Origin: Pseudolabrys sp963742345
Lineage (GTDB): Bacteria; Pseudomonadota; Alphaproteobacteria; Rhizobiales; Xanthobacteraceae
Direction of reading: 5' to 3'
DNA: 64,000 nucleotides
Assembly: GCA_963742345.1 (NCBI GenBank)
Contig: CAVULO010000008.1
Coordinates: 518,947 to 582,946, forward strand
Shown: positions 37,053-46,365 of the stretch, one piece after another
Layout of the letters: each line of letters opens with the position of its first letter
Position numbering within the stretch: the stretch's first letter is position 1
The notes under the pieces: generated by a model
What the model was told of the DNA's origin: nothing
The model's input: the letters and a program-made list of their open reading frames with translations, nothing else
Databases searched by the model: none
Position numbers and translations under genes: made by a program

Positions 37053-38192
37053 CTAATTTCCCAGCATAGCGCGGCTGATAATCATGCGCATGATCTCATT
37101 AGTACCTTCCAGTATTTGATGCACGCGGACGTCGCGCAAGACGCGTTCGATTGGATGATCGCGCAGATAGCCATAGCCACCATGCAACTGCAGGCAGCCA
37201 TTGACCACCTCGAAACCCGCATCGGTGGCAAGGCGCTTGGCCTGGGCGGCGAGGCGCGTCGCCACCGGCTCGCCCTCCCCCACGGCCACGGCGGCCCGAT
37301 GCAAAAGCAGGCGCGCGGCGTCCAGTTCCGTAACGAAATCGGCGATGCGGAATTGCAGCGCCTGGAAATCGGCAAGACGCGAGCCGAACTGCTTGCGTTC
37401 CTTCATGTACACGATCGTGCGGTCAAGACAGAACTGCGCGCCACCGATCGAGCAGGCACCGATGTTCAAACGGCCTCCGTCGAGGCCGGCCATCGCAATC
37501 CTGAAGCCTTGCCCCTCAGCACCAATTCGATTCGAAACGGGAACACGGCAACTCTCAAACATAACCATGGCGGTCGGCTGAGTTTTCCAGCCGAGCTTCT
37601 TTTCATGTGCGCCAAACGATAAGCCCGGCGTGCCCTTTTCGACCACGATGCAGGATATGCCGCGTGGGCCGGCTTCGCCGGTGCGCACCATCACCACATA
37701 AATGTCGGCGACACCGCCGCCGGAAATGAACGCTTTCGCACCATCGAGTACATAATACTCGCCGTCGCTTCGCGCGCGTGTGGTCAAGCTCGCCGCGTCA
37801 GAGCCCGAGCCTGGCTCGGTCAGACAGTAACTTGCGAAATGCTGCATGGTGCAGAGCTTGGGCAGGAATCTCGTGCGCGCATCCGCACTGCCGTAGGCGT
37901 CGATCATCCAGGCGGCCATGTTGTGAATCGAGATATAGGCGGCGGTCGACGTACAGCCCTGCGCCAACTCCTCGAAGATCAAGGCGGCGTCGAGACGGCC
38001 GAGCGCAGAGCCACCGACATCTTCTTTCACGTATATACCGCCGAAGCCCAGCGCCGCCGCTTTCCGCAGCGCATCGACCGGAAAAATCTCGCCCTCATCC
38101 CAGTCGCGCGCATGCGGCATCATTTCATCGCGCGCAAAAGTGCGTGCAGTAGCCTGAAACGCGCGTTGTTGTTCAGATAGCTCAAAATCCAT
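37053..38192 (-). CDS. Acyl-CoA dehydrogenase, isobutyryl-CoA dehydrogenase-like
   Basis: This FAD enzyme would oxidise isobutyryl-CoA to methacrylyl-CoA. Motifs are YCLTEPGSGSDAASLTTRA (FAD and substrate binding), KKLGWKTQPTAMVMFE, and the C-terminal LHGGYGYLRDHPIERVLRDV with QILEGTNEIMRM. The start at 38192 (MDFELSEQQ) follows AGGTGAGG; a GTG at 38204 is also open. About 379 residues. The isobutyryl assignment depends on the neighbouring hydrolase and MmsB; other branched acyl-CoA substrates are possible. Intact. Confidence 0.9.
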   Translation of the reverse strand: MDFELSEQQRAFQATARTFARDEMMPHARDWDEGEIFPVDALRKAAALGFGGIYVKEDVGGSALGRLDAALIFEELAQGCTSTAAYISIHNMAAWMIDAYGSADARTRFLPKLCTMQHFASYCLTEPGSGSDAASLTTRARSDGEYYVLDGAKAFISGGGVADIYVVMVRTGEAGPRGISCIVVEKGTPGLSFGAHEKKLGWKTQPTAMVMFESCRVPVSNRIGAEGQGFRIAMAGLDGGRLNIGACSIGGAQFCLDRTIVYMKERKQFGSRLADFQALQFRIADFVTELDAARLLLHRAAVAVGEGEPVATRLAAQAKRLATDAGFEVVNGCLQLHGGYGYLRDHPIERVLRDVRVHQILEGTNEIMRMIISRAMLGN

Positions 38193-38204
38193 GGCTGGCC
38201 TCAC

Positions 38205-38340
38205 CTTGGCCCCTGCGGCTTAGCAAGCAAGGCCGGATCGCGGCAACCGGCCAGGCCCGTCGAGCATTTATTGTATACGCTGGAATTTTCCGGCCGCTAA
38301 AGCATCTAATCTGAACAGGCAAGCCGCGAGGGAGGAAACT
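38205..38340. promoter_or_regulatory. Divergent promoter region, acyl-CoA dehydrogenase/Rieske oxidoreductase
   Basis: This 136-base spacer lies between two opposite genes. It includes TTGTATACGCTGG and, for the rightward gene, GGGAGGAAACT just before the ATG. No operator could be assigned. Confidence 0.4.
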
Positions 38341-39879
38341 ATGGCCAACGACGCCGGAATACCGAGTAGACCTGACCTAGCCAAGGGAATTCCGGGCACA
38401 GATCTCGCCGAGGGAGCCATGGTGGCGGGTCATGTCGAAGGCGACGAAATACTGCTGGCGCGCCAGGGGGGCAAATTGTTCGCACTGTCGGCTCATTGCA
38501 CGCACTACCACGGGCCACTCGCCGAGGGCCTGCTTGTTGGAGATACCGTTCGCTGTCCGTGGCACCATGCGCATTTCAGCCTGCAATCGGGTGAAGCCGT
38601 GGCCGCACCCGCCTTGAGCCCGCTTACGTGCTGGCAGGTCGAAGAACGCGACGGCAAGATTATCGTAAACAGCAAGAAAACACTGTCAGCGCCGAAAACA
38701 ATTCCATCAACAAACGAACGTATTGTTATTGTCGGCGGTGGCGCTGCGGGTTTCGCTGCCGCGGAAATGCTACGGCGGCGGCGCTTTGGCGGCAGTATTG
38801 CCATGTTCAGTAACGAAGACGCGGCTCCAGTCGACCGGCCAAACTTGTCGAAAGATTATCTCGCCGGTAGCGCGCCCGAAGATTGGGTCCCCTTGCGCGG
38901 CGATGATTGGTACGCCGAGAACAAAATCGAGCTCAAACTAACAACCGAAGTCGCTGCGCTCGATCCAAAACAAAAAGAACTGACCCTAGGTGATGGTAGC
39001 AGAATAAAATTCGACAAATTGCTGCTGGCGACTGGCGCAGAGCCGGTAAAGCTCGATATTCCTGGCGCCGATCAGAAGCATGTGCACACGCTGCGTTCGC
39101 TGGCCGATTGTCGCGTGATCATCGCGCAGGCGAAAAACGCGACGCGCGCGGTTGTGATCGGCGCGAGCTTTATAGGTTTGGAGGCAGCCGCCGCGCTGCG
39201 CGCTCGCGACATCGAGGTTCATGTCGTGGCGCCGGAGAAGCGCCCGCTCGAGCGTGTATTCGGACCTCAACTCGGCGATTTCGTTCGTGCGTTGCACGAG
39301 GAACACGGTGTCAAATTTCATCTCGAAAACAGCGTTAGTGCGATCGATGGCAAACGCGTTACGCTCAAGAGCGGCGGCACGCTCGACGCCGACTTGGTGG
39401 TGATAGGCGTCGGGGTGCGTCCGCGCCTGATGCTCGCCGAAAAAGCCGGACTCGCGATCGACAAGGGCGTGAGCGTCAACGAGTACATGGAAACAAGCGC
39501 CCCTGGAGTTTACGCGGCCGGCGATATCGCCCGCTGGCCGGACCCGATTTCAGGAGAGCGCATCCGCGTCGAACACTGGGTGGTAGCAGAACGGCAAGGG
39601 CAGATCGCGGCCCTCAATATGATGGGTACGCGTACACCATTCAGGTCGGCGCCATTCTTCTGGAGCCAGCATTACGACGTACCGATCAACTATGTCGGCC
39701 ACGCCGAGAAATGGGACGCAATTGATATCGAGGGCGATGTGATGAAGCGCGATTGCGTCGTCCGTTACAAGCTAGGCGGGCGCATCCTGGCCGTCGCGTC
39801 GATCTATCGGGACAAGGATAGCCTCAAGGCCGGCGTGGAGATGGAGCAACGGGCCGGAAAAGCTGGCGGGCGCGCCTAA
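38341..39879 (+). CDS. Rieske-FAD oxidoreductase (AIFM3-like ferredoxin reductase)
   Basis: This 512-residue fusion has an N-terminal Rieske domain (residues about 20-115; ligands CTHYHG and CPWHHAHF) and a C-terminal NAD(P)H/FAD reductase. The first dinucleotide motif is VIVGGGAAGFAAAEMLRRRR, the NAD motif is VIGASFIGLEAAAALRARDI and the FAD end motif is VYAAGDIARWPD. A reductase with a built-in Rieske centre can pass electrons to a separate oxygenase or act as a redox protein; the partner is unknown. Intact, with a strong Shine-Dalgarno. Confidence 0.9.
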   Translation: MANDAGIPSRPDLAKGIPGTDLAEGAMVAGHVEGDEILLARQGGKLFALSAHCTHYHGPLAEGLLVGDTVRCPWHHAHFSLQSGEAVAAPALSPLTCWQVEERDGKIIVNSKKTLSAPKTIPSTNERIVIVGGGAAGFAAAEMLRRRRFGGSIAMFSNEDAAPVDRPNLSKDYLAGSAPEDWVPLRGDDWYAENKIELKLTTEVAALDPKQKELTLGDGSRIKFDKLLLATGAEPVKLDIPGADQKHVHTLRSLADCRVIIAQAKNATRAVVIGASFIGLEAAAALRARDIEVHVVAPEKRPLERVFGPQLGDFVRALHEEHGVKFHLENSVSAIDGKRVTLKSGGTLDADLVVIGVGVRPRLMLAEKAGLAIDKGVSVNEYMETSAPGVYAAGDIARWPDPISGERIRVEHWVVAERQGQIAALNMMGTRTPFRSAPFFWSQHYDVPINYVGHAEKWDAIDIEGDVMKRDCVVRYKLGGRILAVASIYRDKDSLKAGVEMEQRAGKAGGRA

Positions 39880-39959
39880 TTTGCGGTCTTTTTATCGCGC
39901 GCGCGGACGGGTAGCGGGCCGTCATTGGACCGGCTAAAAAGAAAGCCAGGAGTGCCCTC

Positions 39960-41033
39960 ATGGCGATTAAATTTGGCCGTCCGTTGGAGCGCAAAATTGG
40001 CTTTGTGCCCGTCGAGCCCGAGGCGCGCGAGGCTCATGACGCCCGTCCGCTCGACCTCGCCTTGCGTATGCGTCGCAACCGACGCAGTGAATGGGCGCGC
40101 CGCATGGTGCGCGAACACAAACTCACCACCGATGATCTGATCTGGCCATTGTTTGTGATGGACGGCGACAAGACCCGCTCACCGGTTCCCTCCATGCCTG
40201 GCGTAGAGCGGCTATCGGTCGATGAGGCGCTGCGCGAGGCCGAGCGTGCAGCCACTCTGACTATCCCCTGCATCGCGCTCTTCCCTTACACCGACCCAAA
40301 ACTGCGCAACGAGACGGGCAACGAGGCGCTCAATCCCGACAATCTCGTTTGCCGCGCCATTCGCGCCATAAAGAAAGAAGTGCCGGAGATCGGCATTCTC
40401 TGTGATGTGGCGCTCGATCCCTTCACCAGCCACGGCCACGATGGCTTGCTACGCGACGGCGTCATCCTCAACGACGAAACAGTCGCCGTGCTGGTCAAAC
40501 AGGCGCTGATCCAGGCGGAAGCCGGCTGCGATATCATTGCGCCGTCTGACATGATGGACGGGCGCGTCGGCGCAATTCGTAAAGCGCTCGATGCGGCAAA
40601 TTTCATCGACGTGTCGATCATGTCCTATGCTGCAAAATACGCATCCGCGTTCTACGGCCCATTCCGCGACGCGGTTGGCTCATCAAAAACGCTGATCGGC
40701 GATAAGCGTACCTACCAGATGGACTTCGCCAATTCCGACGAAGCGCTACGCGAGGTCGCACTCGACATCGAGGAAGGCGCTGACATGATTATGGTCAAAC
40801 CCGGCCTACCCTATCTCGATATCGTTCAGCGCGTGAAAGAGACATTCGCGATGCCGACCTTCGCCTACCAAGTTTCAGGCGAATACGCGATGATCATGGC
40901 GGCCGCGCAGAACGGTTGGCTGGACGGTGAACGCGCTATGATCGAAAGCCTCACGGCCTTCAAACGCGCCGGCTGCGATGGAGTGCTCACATATTTCGCC
41001 CCCCGCGTGGCGGAAAAACTCAAAGCAGGTTGA
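39960..41033 (+). CDS. hemB: Delta-aminolevulinic acid dehydratase, Mg-type
   Basis: It condenses two aminolevulinate molecules to porphobilinogen in heme synthesis. Active-site lysines are in MSYAAKYASAFYGPF and MVKPGLPYLD. The metal loop reads CDVALDPFTSHGHDG, where zinc enzymes have three Cys; here Asp and Ala replace them. This is the Mg-dependent form known from Bradyrhizobium. 357 residues, intact. It is 80 bases after the Rieske gene with its own Shine-Dalgarno (GCCAGGAG). Confidence 0.97.
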   Translation: MAIKFGRPLERKIGFVPVEPEAREAHDARPLDLALRMRRNRRSEWARRMVREHKLTTDDLIWPLFVMDGDKTRSPVPSMPGVERLSVDEALREAERAATLTIPCIALFPYTDPKLRNETGNEALNPDNLVCRAIRAIKKEVPEIGILCDVALDPFTSHGHDGLLRDGVILNDETVAVLVKQALIQAEAGCDIIAPSDMMDGRVGAIRKALDAANFIDVSIMSYAAKYASAFYGPFRDAVGSSKTLIGDKRTYQMDFANSDEALREVALDIEEGADMIMVKPGLPYLDIVQRVKETFAMPTFAYQVSGEYAMIMAAAQNGWLDGERAMIESLTAFKRAGCDGVLTYFAPRVAEKLKAG

Positions 41034-41103
41034 CGCGATAAGGGCGATCTCCCCTCCCTGTCACCGGCCCGGTGATACATGAATTCAATAGGTTGGAATT
41101 TCC

Positions 41104-43410
41104 ATGGGTGAGTTCGCCATCGGTCAAGGCGTGTCGCGTTTCGAGGACCCGCGGCTGATCCGTGGTGGTGGCCGCTATACCGATGACATCAAGCTGCCCG
41201 GGTTGGCGCATGGTGTCGTGCTGCGTTCGCCGCACGCACATGCAAAAATTAGATCGCTCGACATCTCCGCCGCGAAGACCGCACCTGGCGTTTTGGCTGT
41301 GCTCACCGCGGCTGACGTGAAGGCGGCGGGTTACGCCGAGCTGCCCGTGCCCGGCGGCCTCAAACGCCGCGACGGCTCGCCGATGTTCAAACCGCGCTAT
41401 CCGATCTTGGCGGCAGACCGCGTACGCTGGGTTGGCGACTACGTCGCCTTCGTTGTCGCAGAGACGGTGGCACAAGCGCTCGACGCCGCAGAAATGATTG
41501 CGGCCGACTACGAGGAATTGCCCGCGGTCACTTCTACGGCCGAGGCGCCAAGGCCCGGCGCGCCGCGCGTATGGGATGATTGTCCGGACAACATTTGCTT
41601 TGTCGAATTGATTGGCGACAAGACGGCAGTCGATGCCGCGTTTGCCCGTGCGGCCCGGGTGGTCAAACATCGATTTGTAATCAACCGCGTCACCGCCGCA
41701 ACCATGGAGCCGCGCGGCGCCGTCGGCGACTACAACGCAGCGGACGGCCGCTATACTGTTTACACGCCGATTCAGCGCCCGCATCCCACCCGTCTTGAGC
41801 TCGCCAAAGTGCTCAAAGTGCCGGAGAGCAAGATACGTATCATCACCGGCGACACTGGCGGCAGCTTCGGCATGAAGTCGCCAATCTTCAACGAAACGCC
41901 GCTGGTACTACTTGCCTCCAAACTCACCGGGCGACCGGTAAAATGGATCAGCACGCGCACAGAAGCCTTCCTGAGCGACGCACAAGCGCGCGACAACGTC
42001 ACCGAAGCGGAGCTTGCGCTCGATAGCGAAGGACATTTTCTCGCTTTTCAGGTGAAAACTATCGCCGCCATCGGTGCCTATCTCCAACACTCGATGCCGG
42101 CTTTCGTACTTAATGCAGGCACTCTTGCCGGCGTCTATCGCACGCCGGCGATACACGTCGACATCACCGCTATTTTCTCCAACACAAATCCAATGCGGCC
42201 TTACCGCGGCAATGGCCGTCCCGAAGCAGCTTTCGTCATCGAGCGTATGGTCGACCTTGCCGCCGCCGAGATGAACATGGACCCGGCCGAATTGCGGAGA
42301 CGCAACTACGTCCCGCCCGCCGCCATGCCGTTCAAGACGGGTCTTACGTTCACCTATGACAGTGGCGAGTTCGAGAAGAATATGGATCTCGCGCTCGAGC
42401 TTTCCGAGCGTAAGGGATTCAAGGCGCGCAAGGCCGAAGCACGTAAGCGTGGCAAACTGCTCGGCTTCGGGATTTCCAACACCATAGAGCGCGCCGGCGC
42501 GCCCAGCACGGAAGGTGCGGAGGTGCGCTTCGACCGCTCCGGCACATTGATGTTATTCTCTGGCTCGAATTCACAAGGCCAGGGGCACGAAACCGTATTC
42601 AAGCAACTGGTCTGTGACCGACTGGGGCTCGACCCCAACGATTTACAATATATCCAGGGCGACACCGATCAGGTTTTTTACGGAGAAGGAACCGGCGGCT
42701 CGCGTTCGGCCACACTCGCCGGCTCCGCGTTCCATCTCGCCACAGAAAAGGTGGTGACCAAAGCACGTGCGATTGCAGCGCATATGCTCAAGGTCGAAGA
42801 AAGCGATTTGAAATTCGACGAAGGCGTATTCTCGACCAACAAGACCAACCGCACATTGTCAGTGAAGGAGATTGCCGCCGCCTCGTTCGATCTCGCCAAT
42901 CTGCCGAAAGGCATGGAAGCGGGCTTGTCCGCGACTGCCGTCTATAATGCACCCGTCAATAATTATCCGAACGGCTGTCACATCTGTGAACTGGAGATTG
43001 ACCGGGAGACAGGCAAGGTCGAGATCACACGCTACAGTGTGGTCGACGATTTTGGCACCGTGCTCAATCCACTGTTGTTGCACGGCCAAGTCCACGGCGG
43101 CATTGCCCAGGGCGCCGGCCAGGCCCTGATGGAAGACATTCATTTCGACAGCGCCGGACAGCTCGTCACCGCCTCTTTCATGGACTACGCCATGCCGCAC
43201 GCGCATGACCTCTGCGACATGGAGGTCGAAAGCAACCCAGTGCCAACCAAGACCAACCCCTTGGGCGTCAAGGGGGCGGGCGAAGCCGGTTGCGTCGGCG
43301 CGCTGCCCGCTGTGACCAATGCACTGGTCGACGCCCTCTCCGAGTTCGGCGTCAAACATATCGAAATGCCGGCAACACCTGAGCGCATCTGGCGGGTCAT
43401 GCAGCGTTAA
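41104..43410 (+). CDS. Molybdenum hydroxylase large subunit (xanthine dehydrogenase/CoxL family)
   Basis: This 768-residue subunit binds molybdopterin cytosine dinucleotide and the substrate. Family motifs are RFEDPRLIRGGGRYTDDI, TGDTGGSFGMKSP, MRPYRGNGRPEAAFVIERM, GSNSQGQGHETVFKQL, and the catalytic Glu in KGAGEAGCVGALPAVTNA. The loop has RGNGRPEA rather than the AYRCSFR of true CO dehydrogenase, so it is a form II type, aldehyde- or N-heterocycle-oxidising enzyme. The FAD and 2Fe-2S subunits are absent from the window. Intact. Confidence 0.9.
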   Translation: MGEFAIGQGVSRFEDPRLIRGGGRYTDDIKLPGLAHGVVLRSPHAHAKIRSLDISAAKTAPGVLAVLTAADVKAAGYAELPVPGGLKRRDGSPMFKPRYPILAADRVRWVGDYVAFVVAETVAQALDAAEMIAADYEELPAVTSTAEAPRPGAPRVWDDCPDNICFVELIGDKTAVDAAFARAARVVKHRFVINRVTAATMEPRGAVGDYNAADGRYTVYTPIQRPHPTRLELAKVLKVPESKIRIITGDTGGSFGMKSPIFNETPLVLLASKLTGRPVKWISTRTEAFLSDAQARDNVTEAELALDSEGHFLAFQVKTIAAIGAYLQHSMPAFVLNAGTLAGVYRTPAIHVDITAIFSNTNPMRPYRGNGRPEAAFVIERMVDLAAAEMNMDPAELRRRNYVPPAAMPFKTGLTFTYDSGEFEKNMDLALELSERKGFKARKAEARKRGKLLGFGISNTIERAGAPSTEGAEVRFDRSGTLMLFSGSNSQGQGHETVFKQLVCDRLGLDPNDLQYIQGDTDQVFYGEGTGGSRSATLAGSAFHLATEKVVTKARAIAAHMLKVEESDLKFDEGVFSTNKTNRTLSVKEIAAASFDLANLPKGMEAGLSATAVYNAPVNNYPNGCHICELEIDRETGKVEITRYSVVDDFGTVLNPLLLHGQVHGGIAQGAGQALMEDIHFDSAGQLVTASFMDYAMPHAHDLCDMEVESNPVPTKTNPLGVKGAGEAGCVGALPAVTNALVDALSEFGVKHIEMPATPERIWRVMQR

Positions 43411-43557
43411 CGTGGCCCGCCGAAATCCTGTACACCGCCGCCGGTGGCATTACCCTAGGCGAAGTGATTCGTGTCGCATGGCGTTTTGGCGTGCCGACGA
43501 ACGTCGGCGCGTCGTGCCTTTACGCTTTCCGTTCGGCAGCCCCGTAAGGAGATTCCC

Positions 43558-44382
43558 ATGCGCAATGTCGGACGCAAGCTCGCGTTCGTGCTCGCCTCTA
43601 CCAATCAAGGGGCGATGATCGTCAACCGCCTCGACTACCGCATGGTTGGCCCCGATAGCGGCTTTGGCGTCGGCTTTCAGCTTCTCGAACAGGGCGCGTT
43701 CGATCCGGTCGAGGTCGAACTTGCCGTGCAGTTGCTAGAAACGCGCCGTCGCTACCACGGCGACGGTGCGGTAGCGATCGACTGCGGTGCCAATATTGGC
43801 GCTCACACGATCGAATGGGCGATTGCCATGACCGGCTGGGGTTCCGTGATCGCGATTGAAGCGCAAGAGCGCATCTATTACGCGCTCGCCGGCAACATCG
43901 CGCTCAATAACTGCTTTAACGCCATCGCCATGCATGCTGCGGTGTCTTCGGAAGCGGGAGTGATGAAAATTCCCAGCCCGAACTATCTGACTGCATCAAG
44001 CTTCGGCAGTCTCGAGCTGCGGCAGCGCGATAACAACGAATTCATCGGCCAGGCGATCGACTATTCCGACGCAAAAATGGTCGCGATCCAGAAATTAACA
44101 CTGGATGCGCTTCAACTGGCGCGCGTTGATTTGATCAAGATCGACATCGAGGGAATGGAAATGGAGGCGCTCGAGGGCGGGTGTCAACTTATCGAGAAAT
44201 GCCACCCGATCCTGCTGATCGAACAGATCAAGGCTGGACGCGAGCAGCTGCGGGCTTGGTTGCAGGAGCGCGGCTACACAGTATTCGATGCGGGCATCAA
44301 TCTGCTGGCAGTTCACAAGACCGATGCAACGCTGAATGAACTGAACGCAAGATTATCTCAGACGCAATCGTCAGCGGCTTAA
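43558..44382 (+). CDS. FkbM-family methyltransferase
   Basis: I chose the ATG at 43558, preceded by AAGGAG; a longer frame opens at 43471. The 274-residue protein has the SAM-binding motif AIDCGANIGAHTIEWAIAM and the acidic VIAIEAQERIYYALAGNIAL, then VDLIKIDIEGMEMEALEGG. FkbM-type enzymes O-methylate sugars and other natural products. The substrate is unknown. It converges on the threonine deaminase gene with a four-base overlap. Intact. Confidence 0.87.
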   Translation: MRNVGRKLAFVLASTNQGAMIVNRLDYRMVGPDSGFGVGFQLLEQGAFDPVEVELAVQLLETRRRYHGDGAVAIDCGANIGAHTIEWAIAMTGWGSVIAIEAQERIYYALAGNIALNNCFNAIAMHAAVSSEAGVMKIPSPNYLTASSFGSLELRQRDNNEFIGQAIDYSDAKMVAIQKLTLDALQLARVDLIKIDIEGMEMEALEGGCQLIEKCHPILLIEQIKAGREQLRAWLQERGYTVFDAGINLLAVHKTDATLNELNARLSQTQSSAA

Positions 44383-45641
44383 ACTTCAGCCATTGCGGCA
44401 CCTGCCTCGATCCTTACCGGCATGTAGCCGTCCGCGGCGAATGCCGCCATGATTTCCTCGGCGTGAGCGGCATTGCGCGTTTCAATAGTCACGTCGAGCT
44501 TCGCGCCCTTTGCGGGCACATCGAGGAACAGCCGGCGGTGGTCGACTTCCAGAATATTGGCGCCGAGCGCGCCAATGCGCGTTGCTATGATGCCGAGCAC
44601 CCCGGGCCGGTCCGGAATGGTCAGACGGAAGGAAACGATCTGGTCCTCGCGCTCGAGCTCACGCACCATTATCGAGGCGAGAACGCGCGGATCAATGTTG
44701 CCGCCACAGAGTACAAGCCCGACTTTTTTGCCCCTGAACCGTTCCGGTTTCGCCAGCATGGCGGCAAGCCCGGCGGCGCCCGCGCCTTCCGCCATAGTCT
44801 TTTGAAGCGTCACATAAGCATTGACCGCACGTTCGAGCTGCGCCTCGTCGACCAAAATGATCTCTGCGACCAATTCGCCGATAACCGGCAGGGTTAACTT
44901 GCCTACGTTTTTGACCGCAATGCCCTCGGCAAGTGTGGGCCCGCCGAGCGGCCGATTTTCGCCATGCAGCGCATTCCAGACCGAAGGATAAAGTGCCGCT
45001 TCGGCACCCACGATTTCGATAAGCGGATTTTTTGCGCGAGCGGCAATGGCGTTGCCGGCAATGAGACCGCCGCCGCCGATCGGGATTACGAGCATGTCGA
45101 GGCCGGGCACGTCCTCCAGCATTTCCAGTGCAATCGTCCCCTGCCCGGCGATAATGCGGGGATCATCGTAAGGGTGAACCAACACAAGGTCGCGCTGTGC
45201 CTGGATTTGCTCGCAGCGGGCCTGCGCTTCCGCCACCGACTCCCCGTGCAACACCACCTCCGCGCCATGCGACCGTGTCGATGCCACTTTCACGAAAGGG
45301 GTCGTTACGGGCATTACGATCGTCGCCGGGATGCCGAGCCGCGCGGCGTGGTAGGCCACCGCTTGGGCGTGATTGCCGGCCGACATCGTTATGATGCCGC
45401 GCTTGCGTTCGGTCTCGCTCAAGGACGCAAGCTTGACCAGCGCGCCCCTGTCTTTGAATGAATTGGTGACCTGGAGGTTTTCATATTTGACGTAAACTTG
45501 AGCGCCAGTGAGCGCGGAGAGCTTTGGCGCCAGCAACATCGGCGTCCGCAGCACCACGTCCTTGATCACGCGGCGGGCGGTTTCGATATCGGCAATAGTA
45601 ACGCTCAACGCCTTGGCTCCCGGGCTCCAACGCTGCACCAT
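44379..45641 (-). CDS. Threonine ammonia-lyase (PLP, single ACT domain)
   Basis: It deaminates threonine to 2-oxobutanoate. PLP motifs are NSFKDRGALVKL (Schiff-base Lys), SAGNHAQAVAYHA and IPIGGGGLIAGNAIAA; a C-terminal ACT domain follows (FRLTIPDRPGVLGIIATRIG). About 420 residues from the ATG at 45641; a TTG at 45608 matches the family N terminus (SVTIADIE) and is equally plausible. With one ACT domain it could be the IlvA-type or the catabolic TdcB-type. Intact. Confidence 0.9.
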   Translation of the reverse strand: MVQRWSPGAKALSVTIADIETARRVIKDVVLRTPMLLAPKLSALTGAQVYVKYENLQVTNSFKDRGALVKLASLSETERKRGIITMSAGNHAQAVAYHAARLGIPATIVMPVTTPFVKVASTRSHGAEVVLHGESVAEAQARCEQIQAQRDLVLVHPYDDPRIIAGQGTIALEMLEDVPGLDMLVIPIGGGGLIAGNAIAARAKNPLIEIVGAEAALYPSVWNALHGENRPLGGPTLAEGIAVKNVGKLTLPVIGELVAEIILVDEAQLERAVNAYVTLQKTMAEGAGAAGLAAMLAKPERFRGKKVGLVLCGGNIDPRVLASIMVRELEREDQIVSFRLTIPDRPGVLGIIATRIGALGANILEVDHRRLFLDVPAKGAKLDVTIETRNAAHAEEIMAAFAADGYMPVRIEAGAAMAEV

Positions 45642-45778
45642 GCCGCAAGGGGGGCGAAGGTTCCAGCCGGTAACGGCCGAGGCCAGGAAGCCCCTTGCGC
45701 GCGGCCGATTCTTTCTCCATCTCGATAGCGAAGGGACGGCTGGAATGCCCGCGCCCCGGATAAGCAAAGCAAGGCGGC

Positions 45779-46297
45779 ATGTCGATCGACATCAAACCCC
45801 ACGCTTACGATCCGGCCACCCAACCGGAACTATTCGAGGGCGTTCTTGCGCGCCGGGTGGTCGCGTTCGTGATCGATTTCCTTGTAATTTCCATACCAGT
45901 GGTACTGGCGGCCATGTTTATTTTCGCCTTTGGAATCGTGACGCTCGGACTCGGTTTTGCGCTGTATTGGATACTGCCGTCGGCGACGGTGATCTGGGCA
46001 GTCGTCTATTTCGGCGTCACTCTTGGCGGTCCGACGTCAGCCACCATCGGTATGCGTGTGATGGACCTTGAGATGCGCACCTGGTACGGCGCGCCGGCCT
46101 ACTTCGTACTCGGCGCGGTGCACGCTATCGCGTTTTGGTTTACGGTGTCGTTCTTCACGCCTTTTGTTCTGCTGGTCGCCTTCTTCAATGAGCGACGCCG
46201 GCTCTTACACGATATTCTTCTCGGGACCGTGATTATCAATAATTCTGCCCGCGCCTCTATGCTGCGGCCCTCCACACAGGCCGTCCGGGCCGGGTAA
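45779..46297 (+). CDS. RDD-family membrane protein
   Basis: This 172-residue protein has a short soluble N terminus, then three or four membrane helices. The RDD-type motif near the first helix reads ARRVVAFVIDFLVISIP, with the conserved Arg and Asp. Members have been linked to ion transport, but most are uncharacterised. It is divergent from the threonine deaminase gene and upstream of bpt on the same strand. Intact. Confidence 0.85.
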   Translation: MSIDIKPHAYDPATQPELFEGVLARRVVAFVIDFLVISIPVVLAAMFIFAFGIVTLGLGFALYWILPSATVIWAVVYFGVTLGGPTSATIGMRVMDLEMRTWYGAPAYFVLGAVHAIAFWFTVSFFTPFVLLVAFFNERRRLLHDILLGTVIINNSARASMLRPSTQAVRAG

Positions 46298-46365
46298 AGG
46301 GCTTTGACGCGAAGCATCCGACGCGCAATGTTAACATCAATATGACCGACATGACGGCCTGATCA

